This document shows positions 1-6,706 of a stretch of DNA of 11,080 nucleotides, one piece after another. Origin of the DNA: an uncultured Holophagaceae bacterium. Lineage in GTDB: Bacteria; Acidobacteriota; Holophagae; Holophagales; Holophagaceae. The notes beneath the pieces are model-generated. The model searched no databases, had not been told where the DNA came from, and was given only the letters and a program-made list of their open reading frames with translations. The DNA lies in the NCBI GenBank assembly GCA_903919165.1, contig CAIXHJ010000255.1, positions 1-11,080 on the forward strand. Direction: 5' to 3'. Made by a program: the position numbers and the translations under genes. Position 1 is the first letter of the stretch; the number at the start of each line of letters is the position of its first letter.

Positions 1-45
1 CGGAACCGCAGGTTCCGAGCCCCACCTCCTCGCAAGTTGGAACCT
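1..45. other. Two mutually exclusive hairpins at the window edge
   Basis: Bases 1-7 (CGGAACC) pair perfectly with 11-17 (GGTTCCG) across a 3-nt loop. Bases 10-16 (AGGTTCC) can instead pair with 39-45 (GGAACCT). The two pairings cannot form together. With the terminator just downstream, this looks like the 3' part of a structured transcript or an mRNA tail entering from the left. I checked for a tRNA 3' end (a CCA lies at 49-51) and found no T-arm. The upstream gene is outside the window, so identity is unknown. Confidence 0.35.
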
Positions 46-62
46 CCACCATTTTGTGACTT

Positions 63-92
63 AAGCCGCCTTTTGCCAGGCGGCTTTTTTTT
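63..92 (+). terminator. Rho-independent terminator of an upstream transcript
   Basis: AAGCCGCC at 63-70 pairs with GGCGGCTT at 79-86 across an 8-nt loop, and a run of eight T covers 85-92. This is a textbook intrinsic terminator on the + strand. It isolates the EF-G-like gene at 166 from whatever lies to the left, so that gene probably has its own promoter within about 93-150. I could not recognise a convincing -35/-10 pair there. Confidence 0.85.
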
Positions 93-165
93 GCTGTTGC
101 CAGGGTGTGACAGGATCGGAACACTTGGACTGGTCGACATCTGAACCAGACAATCAGGAGGTACT

Positions 166-2205
166 GTGAGCGCGAATTCCCAGCCAACCCCTCGCGTAGC
201 GGCCATCGTCGGTCCCTACCTCTCCGGAAAGACCTCCTTGATGGAGAGTCTTCTCTTCGTGGCAGGCGCCCTGCCGCGCAAGGGCTCCGTCAAGGAGGGG
301 AACACCGTCGGCGATGCCTCCATGGAGGCCAAGGCCCGTCAAATGAGCGTGGAAGCCAGCCTCGCGGCCTGCACCTACCAGGGCGAGGCCTGGACCCTCA
401 TCGACTGCCCCGGCTCCGTCGAGTTCAGCCAGGAATCGGCCCATGCCCTCATGGCCGCCGACATCGCCGTGGTGGTCTGCGACCCCGATCCGAACCGCGC
501 CCTCATGGTGGCACCCACTCTGAAGTTCCTCGACGACCACAAGGTGCCCCACGTGGTCTTCATCAACAAGATGGAAGCCCCGGGCAGCCCCGGGAAGCTC
601 AAGGACGTGCTCAATGCCTTGCAAGTGGTATCGGAACGTCCCCTGGTGCTGGTGGAGATCCCCATCCACGAGGGCGATCAGATCACGGGCTACGTGGACC
701 TCATCAGCGAACACGCCTACAAGTACGAGGCTGGGAAGGACGCGGACCTGGTGCAGCTGCCCGAGTCCATCCTGCCCGAGGAGCAGGAGGCCCGCCAGGC
801 CATGCTTGAAAAGCTCGCGGACTTCGATGACCACCTCATGGAGGAACTGCTTGGAGACGTGGTGCCTCCCCTGGAGGAAATCGCGGAGGACTTGGCCAAG
901 GATGTGCAGGAGGACCTGCTGGTGCCGGTTTTCTTCGGTTCCGCCGACAAGGACTCCGGCGTGCGCCGGCTGTTCCAGGCCCTCTGCGACGAGGCGCCCC
1001 GAGCGGAGGCCACCGCCGCCCGCCTGGGCATTCCCGAGGGCAAGGACACACTGGTGCAGGTATTCAAGACCGTCCATGCCCAGCATGTGGGCAAGCTGAG
1101 CATCTCCCGCGTGTGGCGGGGCGAAGTGGTGGATGGCACCTCCCTCGCGGGCAACCGTGTCAGTGGCATCAACAAGCTATTCGGTGCCCAGCAGATCAAG
1201 CAGCAGAAGGCCGCGGCAGGCGAAGTGGTGGCCCTGGGCCGCATGGACGAGGTACGGACCAGCGAGGCTCTGACCCCCACTGCCAAGGTGGAGCTGGCCT
1301 GGCCCGAGCCCCTCCAGCCTATGCTGGCCCTCAGCCTCCACACCACCAAGAGCGGCGACGACGTGAAGCTGTCCCTTGCCCTCCAGAGGCTCTGCGAGGA
1401 GGACGCCTCCCTGAAGGTGGAACAGAATGCCGAGACCCAGGAGCGCATCCTCTGGGGCCAGGGCGAGGTGCACCTCAAGTGCGCCCTGGACCGCCTCAAG
1501 AGCCGCTTCGGCCTGGACGTTCTGCACCACCCGCCCATGGTCCCCTACCGCGAGACCTTCACCAAGGCCGCCAAGGTCCACGGGCGCCACAAGCACCAGA
1601 CCGGCGGCCACGGCCAGTTCGGCGATGTGTGGCTGGAGGTCAAGCCCCTGGCCCGTGGCGCGGGGTTCGAGTTTGAAGAAAAAATTGTGGGCGGCGTGGT
1701 GCCCAGGAACTTCTTCGGCGCCGTCGAACACGGCGTCGTGGACTGGATGAAGCGCGGACCCCTGGGCTTCCCGGTCGTGGACATCCACGTGGCCTTGGTG
1801 GACGGCAGCTACCACACCGTGGACAGCTCCGACATGGCCTTCAAGACCGCCGCCCGCATCGGCATGACCGAGGCAGCGCCCGTCTGCCACCCGGTCCTGC
1901 TGGAACCCATCTGTGAGGTGCACATCGCCGTTCCCAGCGAGTTCACGCCCAAGGGCCAGCGCCTCGTCACCGGCCGCCGGGGCGGCCAGGTGCTCGGCTT
2001 CGACGCCCGGCCCGGCTGGACCGGCTGGGACATCGTGTCGGCCTACATCCCCCAGGCCGAAATGGGCGACGTGGTGGTCGAACTCCGCAGCCTCACCATG
2101 GGTGTCGGTTCCTTCACTTGGGCCTTCCACCACCTGCAAGAGCTCATCGGCCGCGATGCCGACAAGGTGGTGGAGGCGCGGAAGCAGACGAAGGCGCCGG
2201 CTTGA
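166..2205 (+). CDS. EF-G-like translational GTPase (divergent paralogue)
   Basis: The 679-residue product has the EF-G domain order: GTPase domain (about 10-275), beta-barrel domain II (about 290-380), domain III (about 385-455), domain IV (about 458-575) and domain V (about 578-665). The GTG start at 166 has a strong AGGAGG at 156-161. Visible motifs are a P-loop GPYLSGKTS (16-24), DCPGS (80-84), NKME (134-137) and GSA (258-260). Domain IV carries QTGGHGQFGDVWLEV and LVDGSYHTVDSSDMAFK, and domain V carries RRGGQV. In canonical EF-G the switch II motif is DTPGH and the base-recognition motif is NKxD. Here the catalytic histidine is replaced by Ser84 and the aspartate by Glu137. The RGIT of switch I appears as RQMS (58-61). 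It therefore belongs to the EF-G-like group found beside a standard fusA in many bacteria, and is unlikely to be the main elongation factor. Its cellular role is not established; ribosome binding is expected from the conserved domains III-V. Confidence 0.9.
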   Translation: MSANSQPTPRVAAIVGPYLSGKTSLMESLLFVAGALPRKGSVKEGNTVGDASMEAKARQMSVEASLAACTYQGEAWTLIDCPGSVEFSQESAHALMAADIAVVVCDPDPNRALMVAPTLKFLDDHKVPHVVFINKMEAPGSPGKLKDVLNALQVVSERPLVLVEIPIHEGDQITGYVDLISEHAYKYEAGKDADLVQLPESILPEEQEARQAMLEKLADFDDHLMEELLGDVVPPLEEIAEDLAKDVQEDLLVPVFFGSADKDSGVRRLFQALCDEAPRAEATAARLGIPEGKDTLVQVFKTVHAQHVGKLSISRVWRGEVVDGTSLAGNRVSGINKLFGAQQIKQQKAAAGEVVALGRMDEVRTSEALTPTAKVELAWPEPLQPMLALSLHTTKSGDDVKLSLALQRLCEEDASLKVEQNAETQERILWGQGEVHLKCALDRLKSRFGLDVLHHPPMVPYRETFTKAAKVHGRHKHQTGGHGQFGDVWLEVKPLARGAGFEFEEKIVGGVVPRNFFGAVEHGVVDWMKRGPLGFPVVDIHVALVDGSYHTVDSSDMAFKTAARIGMTEAAPVCHPVLLEPICEVHIAVPSEFTPKGQRLVTGRRGGQVLGFDARPGWTGWDIVSAYIPQAEMGDVVVELRSLTMGVGSFTWAFHHLQELIGRDADKVVEARKQTKAPA

Positions 2206-2231
2206 TCGCGACGCAATGACATTCGGGTCGT

Positions 2232-2247
2232 CAGGGCTCCGGCCCTG
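2232..2247. other. Hairpin in the gap between the EF-G-like and DUF512 genes
   Basis: CAGGGC (2232-2237) pairs with GCCCTG (2242-2247) across the tetraloop TCCG. A short TGGC/GCCA inverted repeat (2246-2255) overlaps it. No T-run follows, so this is not a standard intrinsic terminator. It lies about 27 bases after the EF-G-like stop codon and could be a weak pause or a processing site. The remaining bases up to 2327 show no promoter I would trust. Confidence 0.35.
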
Positions 2248-2327
2248 GCGGGCCAGACTTAGAAAAGCCATTCTCCCTACGCAATGAGACAATCAAACTC
2301 CGGGTTCCTGCAGGGAATTCGGAGCAT

Positions 2328-2331
2328 GGAG
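2328..2331 (+). promoter_or_regulatory. Ribosome binding site deciding the TTG start at 2339
   Basis: GGAG lies seven bases before the TTG at 2339. No in-frame ATG lies upstream before the stop at 2285-2287; the ATG at 2326 is out of frame. The site supports the rare TTG start and places the PDZ domain at the N-terminus, as is usual for DUF512 proteins. Confidence 0.6.
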
Positions 2332-2338
2332 CCTCCCA

Positions 2339-3817
2339 TTGGCACAGAAGGGCGTACAGGTGATAGCGGTGGAACCGGGCAGCTTGGCAGAGGGGGCCGG
2401 CATCCGCCCGGGCGACACGCTGCTGGAGATCCACGGCGAAGCCGTGCTGGACCAGCTGAACTACCAGTTCCTCATCACCCGGGAGGACGAGGCGGAGCTG
2501 CGGGTACAGCGGCCGGATGGCAGCACTTTCGAGGCCTTCGTGGAAAACGGGGGCGAGGGCATCGGTGTGGACTTGGCCCAGGACGAGGTAAAGGTCTGCA
2601 AGCAGAACTGCGTGTTCTGCTTTGTCCACCAGATGCCCAAGGGCTTTCGGAAATCGCTCTACCTGAAGGACGAGGACATCCGCCTCTCCTTCCTCTACGG
2701 GCACTTCACGACTCTGTCCAGCAGCGACGATGCGGAGCTGGACCGCATCGTGCGCGAACGCCTGAGCCCCATCCACGTCTCTGTCCACGCCACGGAGGCG
2801 CAGGCCCGCATCCGGGTGGTGGGCAATCCCCGCGAGGGCGACATCCTCCGGAAGCTCGACCACTTGCTGGCGGGCGGTATTGATGTGCACACCCAGGCCG
2901 TGGTGGCGCCGGGTCTCAACGACGGCGAGACCTGGCAGCGCACCCTCAATGATCTCTGGGTCCGCCGGAAGGAAGGTCGGGGCAGTGTGCTGAGCCTCTC
3001 CTGTGTACCCGTAGGCCTGACGGCGTATCGCGAGAATCTGCCTGTAGTGCAGGAGGTGGACCCGGACTTTGCCCGGGACTGGGTGGCGATGTGGGCTCCC
3101 GCCGTTCGGAAGTACGCCAAGGCCAACGGCGGCGAGCCTTGGTTGCTGCTGGCGGACGAGTGGTTCACCCGGGCTGGGATCGAGGTGCCGGGTCGGGCCT
3201 TCTATTCGCGTTCCTGGGCCCAGCTGGAAAACGGTGTGGGCCTGGTGCGGCGCTTCCTGGAACACAGCCGCCGCTTCATCAAGACCCCTCGCGCCAAAGG
3301 CTTCGCAGGTCGGCGCGTGCTGCTGCTGACGGGACCGAGCTTTGCACCGACGCTCAATCGCGTTGCGGCGGAGCTGAATCGTACCGTGGGCAGCCACCTG
3401 CGCGTGGTGGCGGCAAAGAACTTCAGCTTTGGCGAGACCGTGACCGTGGCTGGCCTGCTCTGCGGCGAGGACCTGAAGTACGCGGCCCACGCCGACCGGG
3501 ACGCCAAGGGCGGCAGATCCGACTGGGTGGACGCGGTGGTGGTGCCTTCTGCCAGCCTGCGCACGCACACGGGGCCTACGGACCAGTACACGCTGCGGGG
3601 CGTCGTGGTCCGAGAGGAAGGCGCCTTCCTCGATGACCTGACTCTGCCCCAACTGGCGGAGGATTTCGGCGTGCCCACGGTGCCCAGTGGCGCGACCCTG
3701 TCCCACCTGCTGGACCATCTGGAGGCAGCGGATCGTGGTGCCTTCCGGGGTGGGTCCCTGCAATCCTCCTTCCACACCGCGGGACTGAACCTGCCTCAAG
3801 GCGCCTACAACCCCTGA
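2339..3817 (+). CDS. PDZ / radical-SAM-like DUF512 protein
   Basis: The 492-residue product has three parts. An N-terminal PDZ-like domain (about 5-60) contains VEPGSLAEGAGIRPGD. A radical-SAM-type segment carries the cysteines C87, C91 and C94 (CxxxCxxC, motif CKQNCVFC), which would bind a 4Fe-4S cluster, followed by RLSFLYGHFTTLSS (115-128). The C-terminal DUF512 region ends with the family-like FLDDLTLPQLAEDFGVP (430-446). The family is widespread and annotated as a probable Fe-S oxidoreductase, but I know of no established substrate. No signal peptide or membrane segment is seen, so it is probably cytoplasmic. The TTG start is supported by GGAG at 2328-2331. The protein is somewhat longer than the roughly 430-450 residues I associate with the family. 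It lies 133 bases after the EF-G-like gene on the same strand, so co-transcription is possible. I can name the family with confidence but not the reaction. Confidence 0.88.
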   Translation: MAQKGVQVIAVEPGSLAEGAGIRPGDTLLEIHGEAVLDQLNYQFLITREDEAELRVQRPDGSTFEAFVENGGEGIGVDLAQDEVKVCKQNCVFCFVHQMPKGFRKSLYLKDEDIRLSFLYGHFTTLSSSDDAELDRIVRERLSPIHVSVHATEAQARIRVVGNPREGDILRKLDHLLAGGIDVHTQAVVAPGLNDGETWQRTLNDLWVRRKEGRGSVLSLSCVPVGLTAYRENLPVVQEVDPDFARDWVAMWAPAVRKYAKANGGEPWLLLADEWFTRAGIEVPGRAFYSRSWAQLENGVGLVRRFLEHSRRFIKTPRAKGFAGRRVLLLTGPSFAPTLNRVAAELNRTVGSHLRVVAAKNFSFGETVTVAGLLCGEDLKYAAHADRDAKGGRSDWVDAVVVPSASLRTHTGPTDQYTLRGVVVREEGAFLDDLTLPQLAEDFGVPTVPSGATLSHLLDHLEAADRGAFRGGSLQSSFHTAGLNLPQGAYNP

Positions 3818-3846
3818 GCCGGCGTTGCTTTCACAGGGTTGTGGAC

Positions 3847-3871
3847 TGGCTCCGGGCTTCGCCCGGAGTCA
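3847..3871 (+). other. Strong hairpin after the DUF512 gene, terminator-like without a T-run
   Basis: CTCCGGGC (3850-3857) pairs with GCCCGGAG (3861-3868) across the loop TTC. Three outer pairs, one of them G-T, extend the stem to 3847-3871. It lies about 30 bases after the stop of the DUF512 gene. The sequence after it (TGAAAAGCTTTG) has no run of T on this strand, so efficient intrinsic termination is doubtful. It may pause polymerase or protect the 3' end of the mRNA. Confidence 0.45.
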
Positions 3872-3946
3872 TGAAAAGCTTTGTGCTAAGTTTCTGGCAA
3901 GTCTTCCTTTTCGCTCGCCGTGGCCATTCCAGGCAGGATGAAAGGC

Positions 3947-4834
3947 ATGATTGCCTTGACCGCCGCCCAGTCCCGCCGCCGCATGGTGGCGCGCGTGGAG
4001 TTGGCGGCCTCGGCGCTCTGCTTCGGGCTCATGGCCATCCTGGCGCGGAAGCTCACGATGCCTGGAATGGGATTCACGCCCGGGCATCTCGCGGTGCTCC
4101 GGTTCGTGGTGGGGGCCCTGGTCAGCCTGGCGGCCTTCAGCCTGATTCCCGGGCTGTACCGGCCCAGCAATTATCGGCTGCTGGTGATGCGCGGGTTGTC
4201 GGGTGGCGCCGTGGTGGTGCTCTACTTCTACGCCCTGTCCCACATCCCCGCGGGGGAGGCGGGCATTCTCTACAACGTGTTCCCCGTGATCGCCACCGTC
4301 ATGTCCCTGGTGATCTTCAAGGAACGGCCCACCATCCACCTCTGGCTGGCCATCCTGGCGGCCTCCCTGGGGGTGGCGCTGGTCCTGAGCCAGGGCCGCC
4401 TCGGGTTCGGATTCGGGCGGGGCGAACTGGCGGCGCTGGCGGCCGCAGTCTTTGCCGCCACCAGCGCCAATGCCATCCGCGCCGTGCGGCACACGGACAA
4501 TGCCGCCACGATCTTCTTCTTCTTCTGCATTGCCGGGCTTCCCGTGGTGCTGCCCTTCGCCCTCTCGCCCTTGCCGGGCGGTCTCGGCCCCTGGGGCCTG
4601 GCCATCCTCATGAGCCTGCTGGCCTATGGCGGTCAGATCCTCATGTCGCAGGCCTATGGCACCCTGTCCGTGTCAGAGGCGGCGGTGTGGCTCCAGCTGC
4701 TCCCGATCACCCAGTACCTGCTTGCCGTTCCCCTGCTGAAGGAGCGGGCCACGGTCCCCGGTCTCGCAGGCGTCCTCATCACCGTGGCCGGGGTGGCCTA
4801 CGGAACGGTCTGGGGCCACCGTCGGCGGGCATGA
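3947..4834 (+). CDS. EamA/DMT-family membrane transporter
   Basis: The 295-residue product is a drug/metabolite transporter of the ten-helix EamA type, built from two repeated five-helix halves. Hydrophobic segments include VELAASALCFGLMAILA, FVVGALVSLAAFSLIPG, AGILYNVFPVIATVMSLVIF, AATIFFFFCIAGLPVVLP and LAGVLITVAGVAYGTVWG. Each half has the family pattern of an N-terminal region rich in small residues and a later helix ending in a short KER motif (FKERPT in the first half, LKERATV in the second). Substrates in this family range from amino acids to nucleotide precursors and cannot be predicted here. The start is uncertain: ATG 3947 has AGGA at 3935-3938 with good spacing, while ATG 3938 and GTG 3920 are in-frame alternatives adding 3 or 9 residues. 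The gene converges on the exbD genes, and its stop codon overlaps their terminator. No neighbour suggests a function. Confidence 0.85.
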   Translation: MIALTAAQSRRRMVARVELAASALCFGLMAILARKLTMPGMGFTPGHLAVLRFVVGALVSLAAFSLIPGLYRPSNYRLLVMRGLSGGAVVVLYFYALSHIPAGEAGILYNVFPVIATVMSLVIFKERPTIHLWLAILAASLGVALVLSQGRLGFGFGRGELAALAAAVFAATSANAIRAVRHTDNAATIFFFFCIAGLPVVLPFALSPLPGGLGPWGLAILMSLLAYGGQILMSQAYGTLSVSEAAVWLQLLPITQYLLAVPLLKERATVPGLAGVLITVAGVAYGTVWGHRRRA

Positions 4835-4858
4835 AAAAAGGGCCCTGGTCAGGGCCCT
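4834..4858 (-). terminator. Intrinsic terminator of the tonB-exbB-exbD-exbD operon, probably shared
   Basis: AGGGCCCT at 4839-4846 and again at 4851-4858 form an 8-bp stem with loop GGTC. The octamer is its own reverse complement. On the - strand the stem is followed by six T (complement of 4834-4839, the innermost also the outer base of the stem), giving a good terminator about 23 bases after the last exbD stop. On the + strand the hairpin follows the transporter stop directly but is trailed only by CTTCT, so it would act less well there. The A of the transporter stop codon is part of the tract. Confidence 0.85.
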
Positions 4859-4880
4859 CTTCTGGAAGTGAGCGACGCGT

Positions 4881-5375
4881 CTAGCTGACGGGCGCCGCCA
4901 CGAGGCGCTTCCTGAGGGTGACGGCCACCTTCACGTCGCCGCCATCCTGGCCCAGAAACTTGTCAGGCAGTTCGAGGGATTTCTTCTTGGCGGTATCCGA
5001 GGCGACGCGGATGGCGTCGAGCACGTCCACCATGGCCTGGAACTTCACATCCTCGTCCACCTTCAGGAAGACCTTCCGGTAGTTGAGGGGCTGCAGCATG
5101 ACCGCCTCGGGAAGCTTGTCCTTCAGTCCCTGGGCGTCGATCTTGTCCTGCTGAAGCGTCAGCAACCCTTCCTGATCGATCTGGATCAGGATGTTGTTGG
5201 GGTCGGGTGCGGGCGGTTTGGCAAGCACCTGGACCTGAGGCACCACCACCTTGGTCGCCTTGTCGAGGCCGGGCACCATCACGATGAAGACGATGAGCAG
5301 CACCAGCACGATATCGATCAGCGGGGTGACGTTGATATCGGATTTCATTTTGCTCTTGGGGCCGCCTGCATCCAT
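4881..5375 (-). CDS. exbD: ExbD/TolR-family biopolymer transport protein (second copy)
   Basis: The 164-residue protein has a short cytoplasmic N-terminus, one membrane helix (about 21-36, DIVLVLLIVFIVMVPG) and a periplasmic domain. The motif DINVTPLID ends in Asp21, the protonatable aspartate that aligns with Asp25 of E. coli ExbD. With ExbB it would form the proton-driven motor that energises TonB. Its start codon overlaps the stop codon of the preceding exbD by one base (TAATG), with a purine-rich GGAAGG just upstream inside that gene, so translation is probably coupled. The periplasmic part is clearly different from that of the first copy, although the N-terminal 35 residues are nearly the same. 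A TolR role cannot be excluded from sequence, but the adjacent tonB favours ExbD. Confidence 0.9.
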   Translation of the reverse strand: MDAGGPKSKMKSDINVTPLIDIVLVLLIVFIVMVPGLDKATKVVVPQVQVLAKPPAPDPNNILIQIDQEGLLTLQQDKIDAQGLKDKLPEAVMLQPLNYRKVFLKVDEDVKFQAMVDVLDAIRVASDTAKKKSLELPDKFLGQDGGDVKVAVTLRKRLVAAPVS

Positions 5376-5869
5376 TACTTGCCCCCTTCCTTCACGTCCT
5401 TGTCTTCGCTGGTGACGATGGACGCCTCGTCAGCGCCCCCCTTCCGGCAGACCTGGAACAGTTCATTAATGTACTTGAAGGGGAGGTCAGCATCGGCCTT
5501 CACGAACACCACCTTCTGGCTCAGCATGGAGACATTGCGGTTGACGAAGTCCTCCAACTGCTGGCGCTGACCTTCGTTGTTGATGAAGAAGGTCAGGTCC
5601 TTCGCGTCCTTGTCGTCGATGAGGATGGGGCCGGGGCCGATCACTTCGTACTTGTCATTCCGTTTGGACTGGAAGAGCAGGGTGAGGTACTTCTCATCCT
5701 TGTTCTTCTCTGCCTTCGGGCTGTGCTTGGCCAACGGCAGCTTCACGCTGCTGTTCACCGCCGGCGTGATCACGATGAAGATGATCAGCAGCACCAGCAC
5801 GATGTCCACGAGCGGCGTGACGTTGATGTCCGACTTGACGCCACCCTTCTTGCCACCACCTGCATCCAT
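5375..5869 (-). CDS. exbD: ExbD/TolR-family biopolymer transport protein (first copy)
   Basis: This 164-residue protein also starts MDAGG and carries SDINVTPLVDIVLVLLI, with the conserved Asp22 at the start of its single membrane helix (about 22-37). The periplasmic region is lysine- and aspartate-rich (KHSPKAEKNKDEK at about 48-60), contains a segment FVKADADLPFKYINELFQVC that matches the usual ExbD fold ending, and has a highly charged tail. The ATG at 5869 has AGGAG (complement of 5878-5882) eight bases upstream. A 60-base gap separates it from exbB, and it overlaps the next exbD by one base. Two exbD genes behind one exbB are also known from Xanthomonas (tonB-exbB-exbD1-exbD2), where the second copy has a specialised role. 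Whether that holds here is inference. Confidence 0.9.
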   Translation of the reverse strand: MDAGGGKKGGVKSDINVTPLVDIVLVLLIIFIVITPAVNSSVKLPLAKHSPKAEKNKDEKYLTLLFQSKRNDKYEVIGPGPILIDDKDAKDLTFFINNEGQRQQLEDFVNRNVSMLSQKVVFVKADADLPFKYINELFQVCRKGGADEASIVTSEDKDVKEGGK

Positions 5870-5929
5870 GGCGTGTTCTCCTATGAACGGCCCAGGGGCT
5901 GGCGCCCCCAGACGGAGTGAGTGGCCTGC

Positions 5930-6658
5930 CTAGCTCTGGCTCTCGCGGCGGATGAATTCGTCAATCATCTGGGAGGCCGCGTTGTCGATGTTGGTGATGA
6001 CCACGTCCTGCTTGTTGGTCAGCAGGTTGTAGATCCACACGGCCGGGATGGCGACGAAGAGGCCGAGGGCGGTGGTGGCCAGGGCTTCGCCGATGGAGCC
6101 GGCCAGCGCATTGATGTCGCCGGCGCCCTTGGTCTTCAGGTCGGAGAAGACCTTGATGATGCCGATGACGGTGCCGAGCAGGCCGATGAAGGGGGCCAGG
6201 GCGCCGATGGTGCCCAGGCCGCTCATGCCCTTCTTCAGGAGTTCGAGAACCTCGGCCTTGCCGCGCTCGATGGCGCGCTCCACGGGCTGGATGGCGTCAT
6301 GAGTGGGACTGGAAGTCTTCAGCTGCTTTTCGTACTGGAAGATATCCAGGCCATGCTTGAGCACCAGGGCGATATGGCTCTTGTTGTGGGTCGTGGCGGC
6401 ACGCTTGGAGGCCTCGAAATCGCCGCGCCGGAGGGTATCCATGAAGAGCTTGAGGAACTTGTCGGTAGCCTGGCTGCTCTGGGCGTAGGTGACGAAGCGC
6501 TCGACCGTCACATAGATCGTGTAGCAGAAGAGCACGATGAGGATGATGATGATCCCCTTGTTGGCGATGGACGCCCCTTTGAAGAGTTCGACGGGCGAGA
6601 AGCTGTCGTGGCCGCCTTCGGCGAGGGCTAGCAAGAGGGGGGAGGCAAGCAGGTTCAT
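5930..6658 (-). CDS. exbB: ExbB/TolQ/MotA-family proton channel protein
   Basis: The 242-residue inner-membrane protein has three helices: about 36-52 (IIIILIVLFCYTIYVTV), 146-170 (within GLGTIGALAPFIGLLGTVIG) and 191-213 (EALATTALGLFVAIPAVWIYN). A long cytoplasmic part (about 60-140) lies between the first two, which is the ExbB layout. The GLLGTVIG and ATTALGLFVAIPA motifs line the proton path in the family and include the conserved threonines. The protein would assemble as a pentamer around ExbD. The ATG at 6658 is preceded by AGGAAA (complement of 6663-6668) at good spacing. It lies 48 bases after tonB and before two exbD genes, so it is best called ExbB rather than TolQ. Confidence 0.92.
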   Translation of the reverse strand: MNLLASPLLLALAEGGHDSFSPVELFKGASIANKGIIIILIVLFCYTIYVTVERFVTYAQSSQATDKFLKLFMDTLRRGDFEASKRAATTHNKSHIALVLKHGLDIFQYEKQLKTSSPTHDAIQPVERAIERGKAEVLELLKKGMSGLGTIGALAPFIGLLGTVIGIIKVFSDLKTKGAGDINALAGSIGEALATTALGLFVAIPAVWIYNLLTNKQDVVITNIDNAASQMIDEFIRRESQS

Positions 6659-6706
6659 GGGGTTTCCTTGTGGAGAAGAAGGTGGATGACAGAGGAAGGG
6701 TGAGGG

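Noticed and set aside
24..51. Possible tRNA 3' end with CCA at 49-51
   Set aside because: The preceding bases do not form a five-pair T-stem with a seven-base loop, and no TTC-type loop is present.
1..52. Possible - strand gene starting ATG at 52 and leaving the window
   Set aside because: Only 17 codons are visible, there is no ribosome binding site, and the terminator on the + strand explains the region better.
1..64. C-terminus of an upstream + strand gene ending at 57-59 or 62-64
   Set aside because: Two frames end here, but too few codons are visible to judge coding character or choose between them.
125..154. Promoter TTGGAC ... GACAAT before the EF-G-like gene
   Set aside because: Poor match at -35 and -10, and the predicted start would fall within the ribosome binding site.
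1177..2292. Open frame of about 370 codons on the - strand opposite the EF-G-like gene
   Set aside because: Low-complexity translation without motifs; the + strand EF-G domains are unambiguous.
2231..3799. Long open frame of about 520 codons on the - strand opposite the DUF512 gene
   Set aside because: No recognisable domain and no ribosome binding site; the + strand carries the CxxxCxxC and DUF512 motifs.
5921..6631. Open frame on the + strand opposite exbB
   Set aside because: Acidic, repetitive translation with no domain, whereas the opposite strand encodes a full ExbB with three helices.
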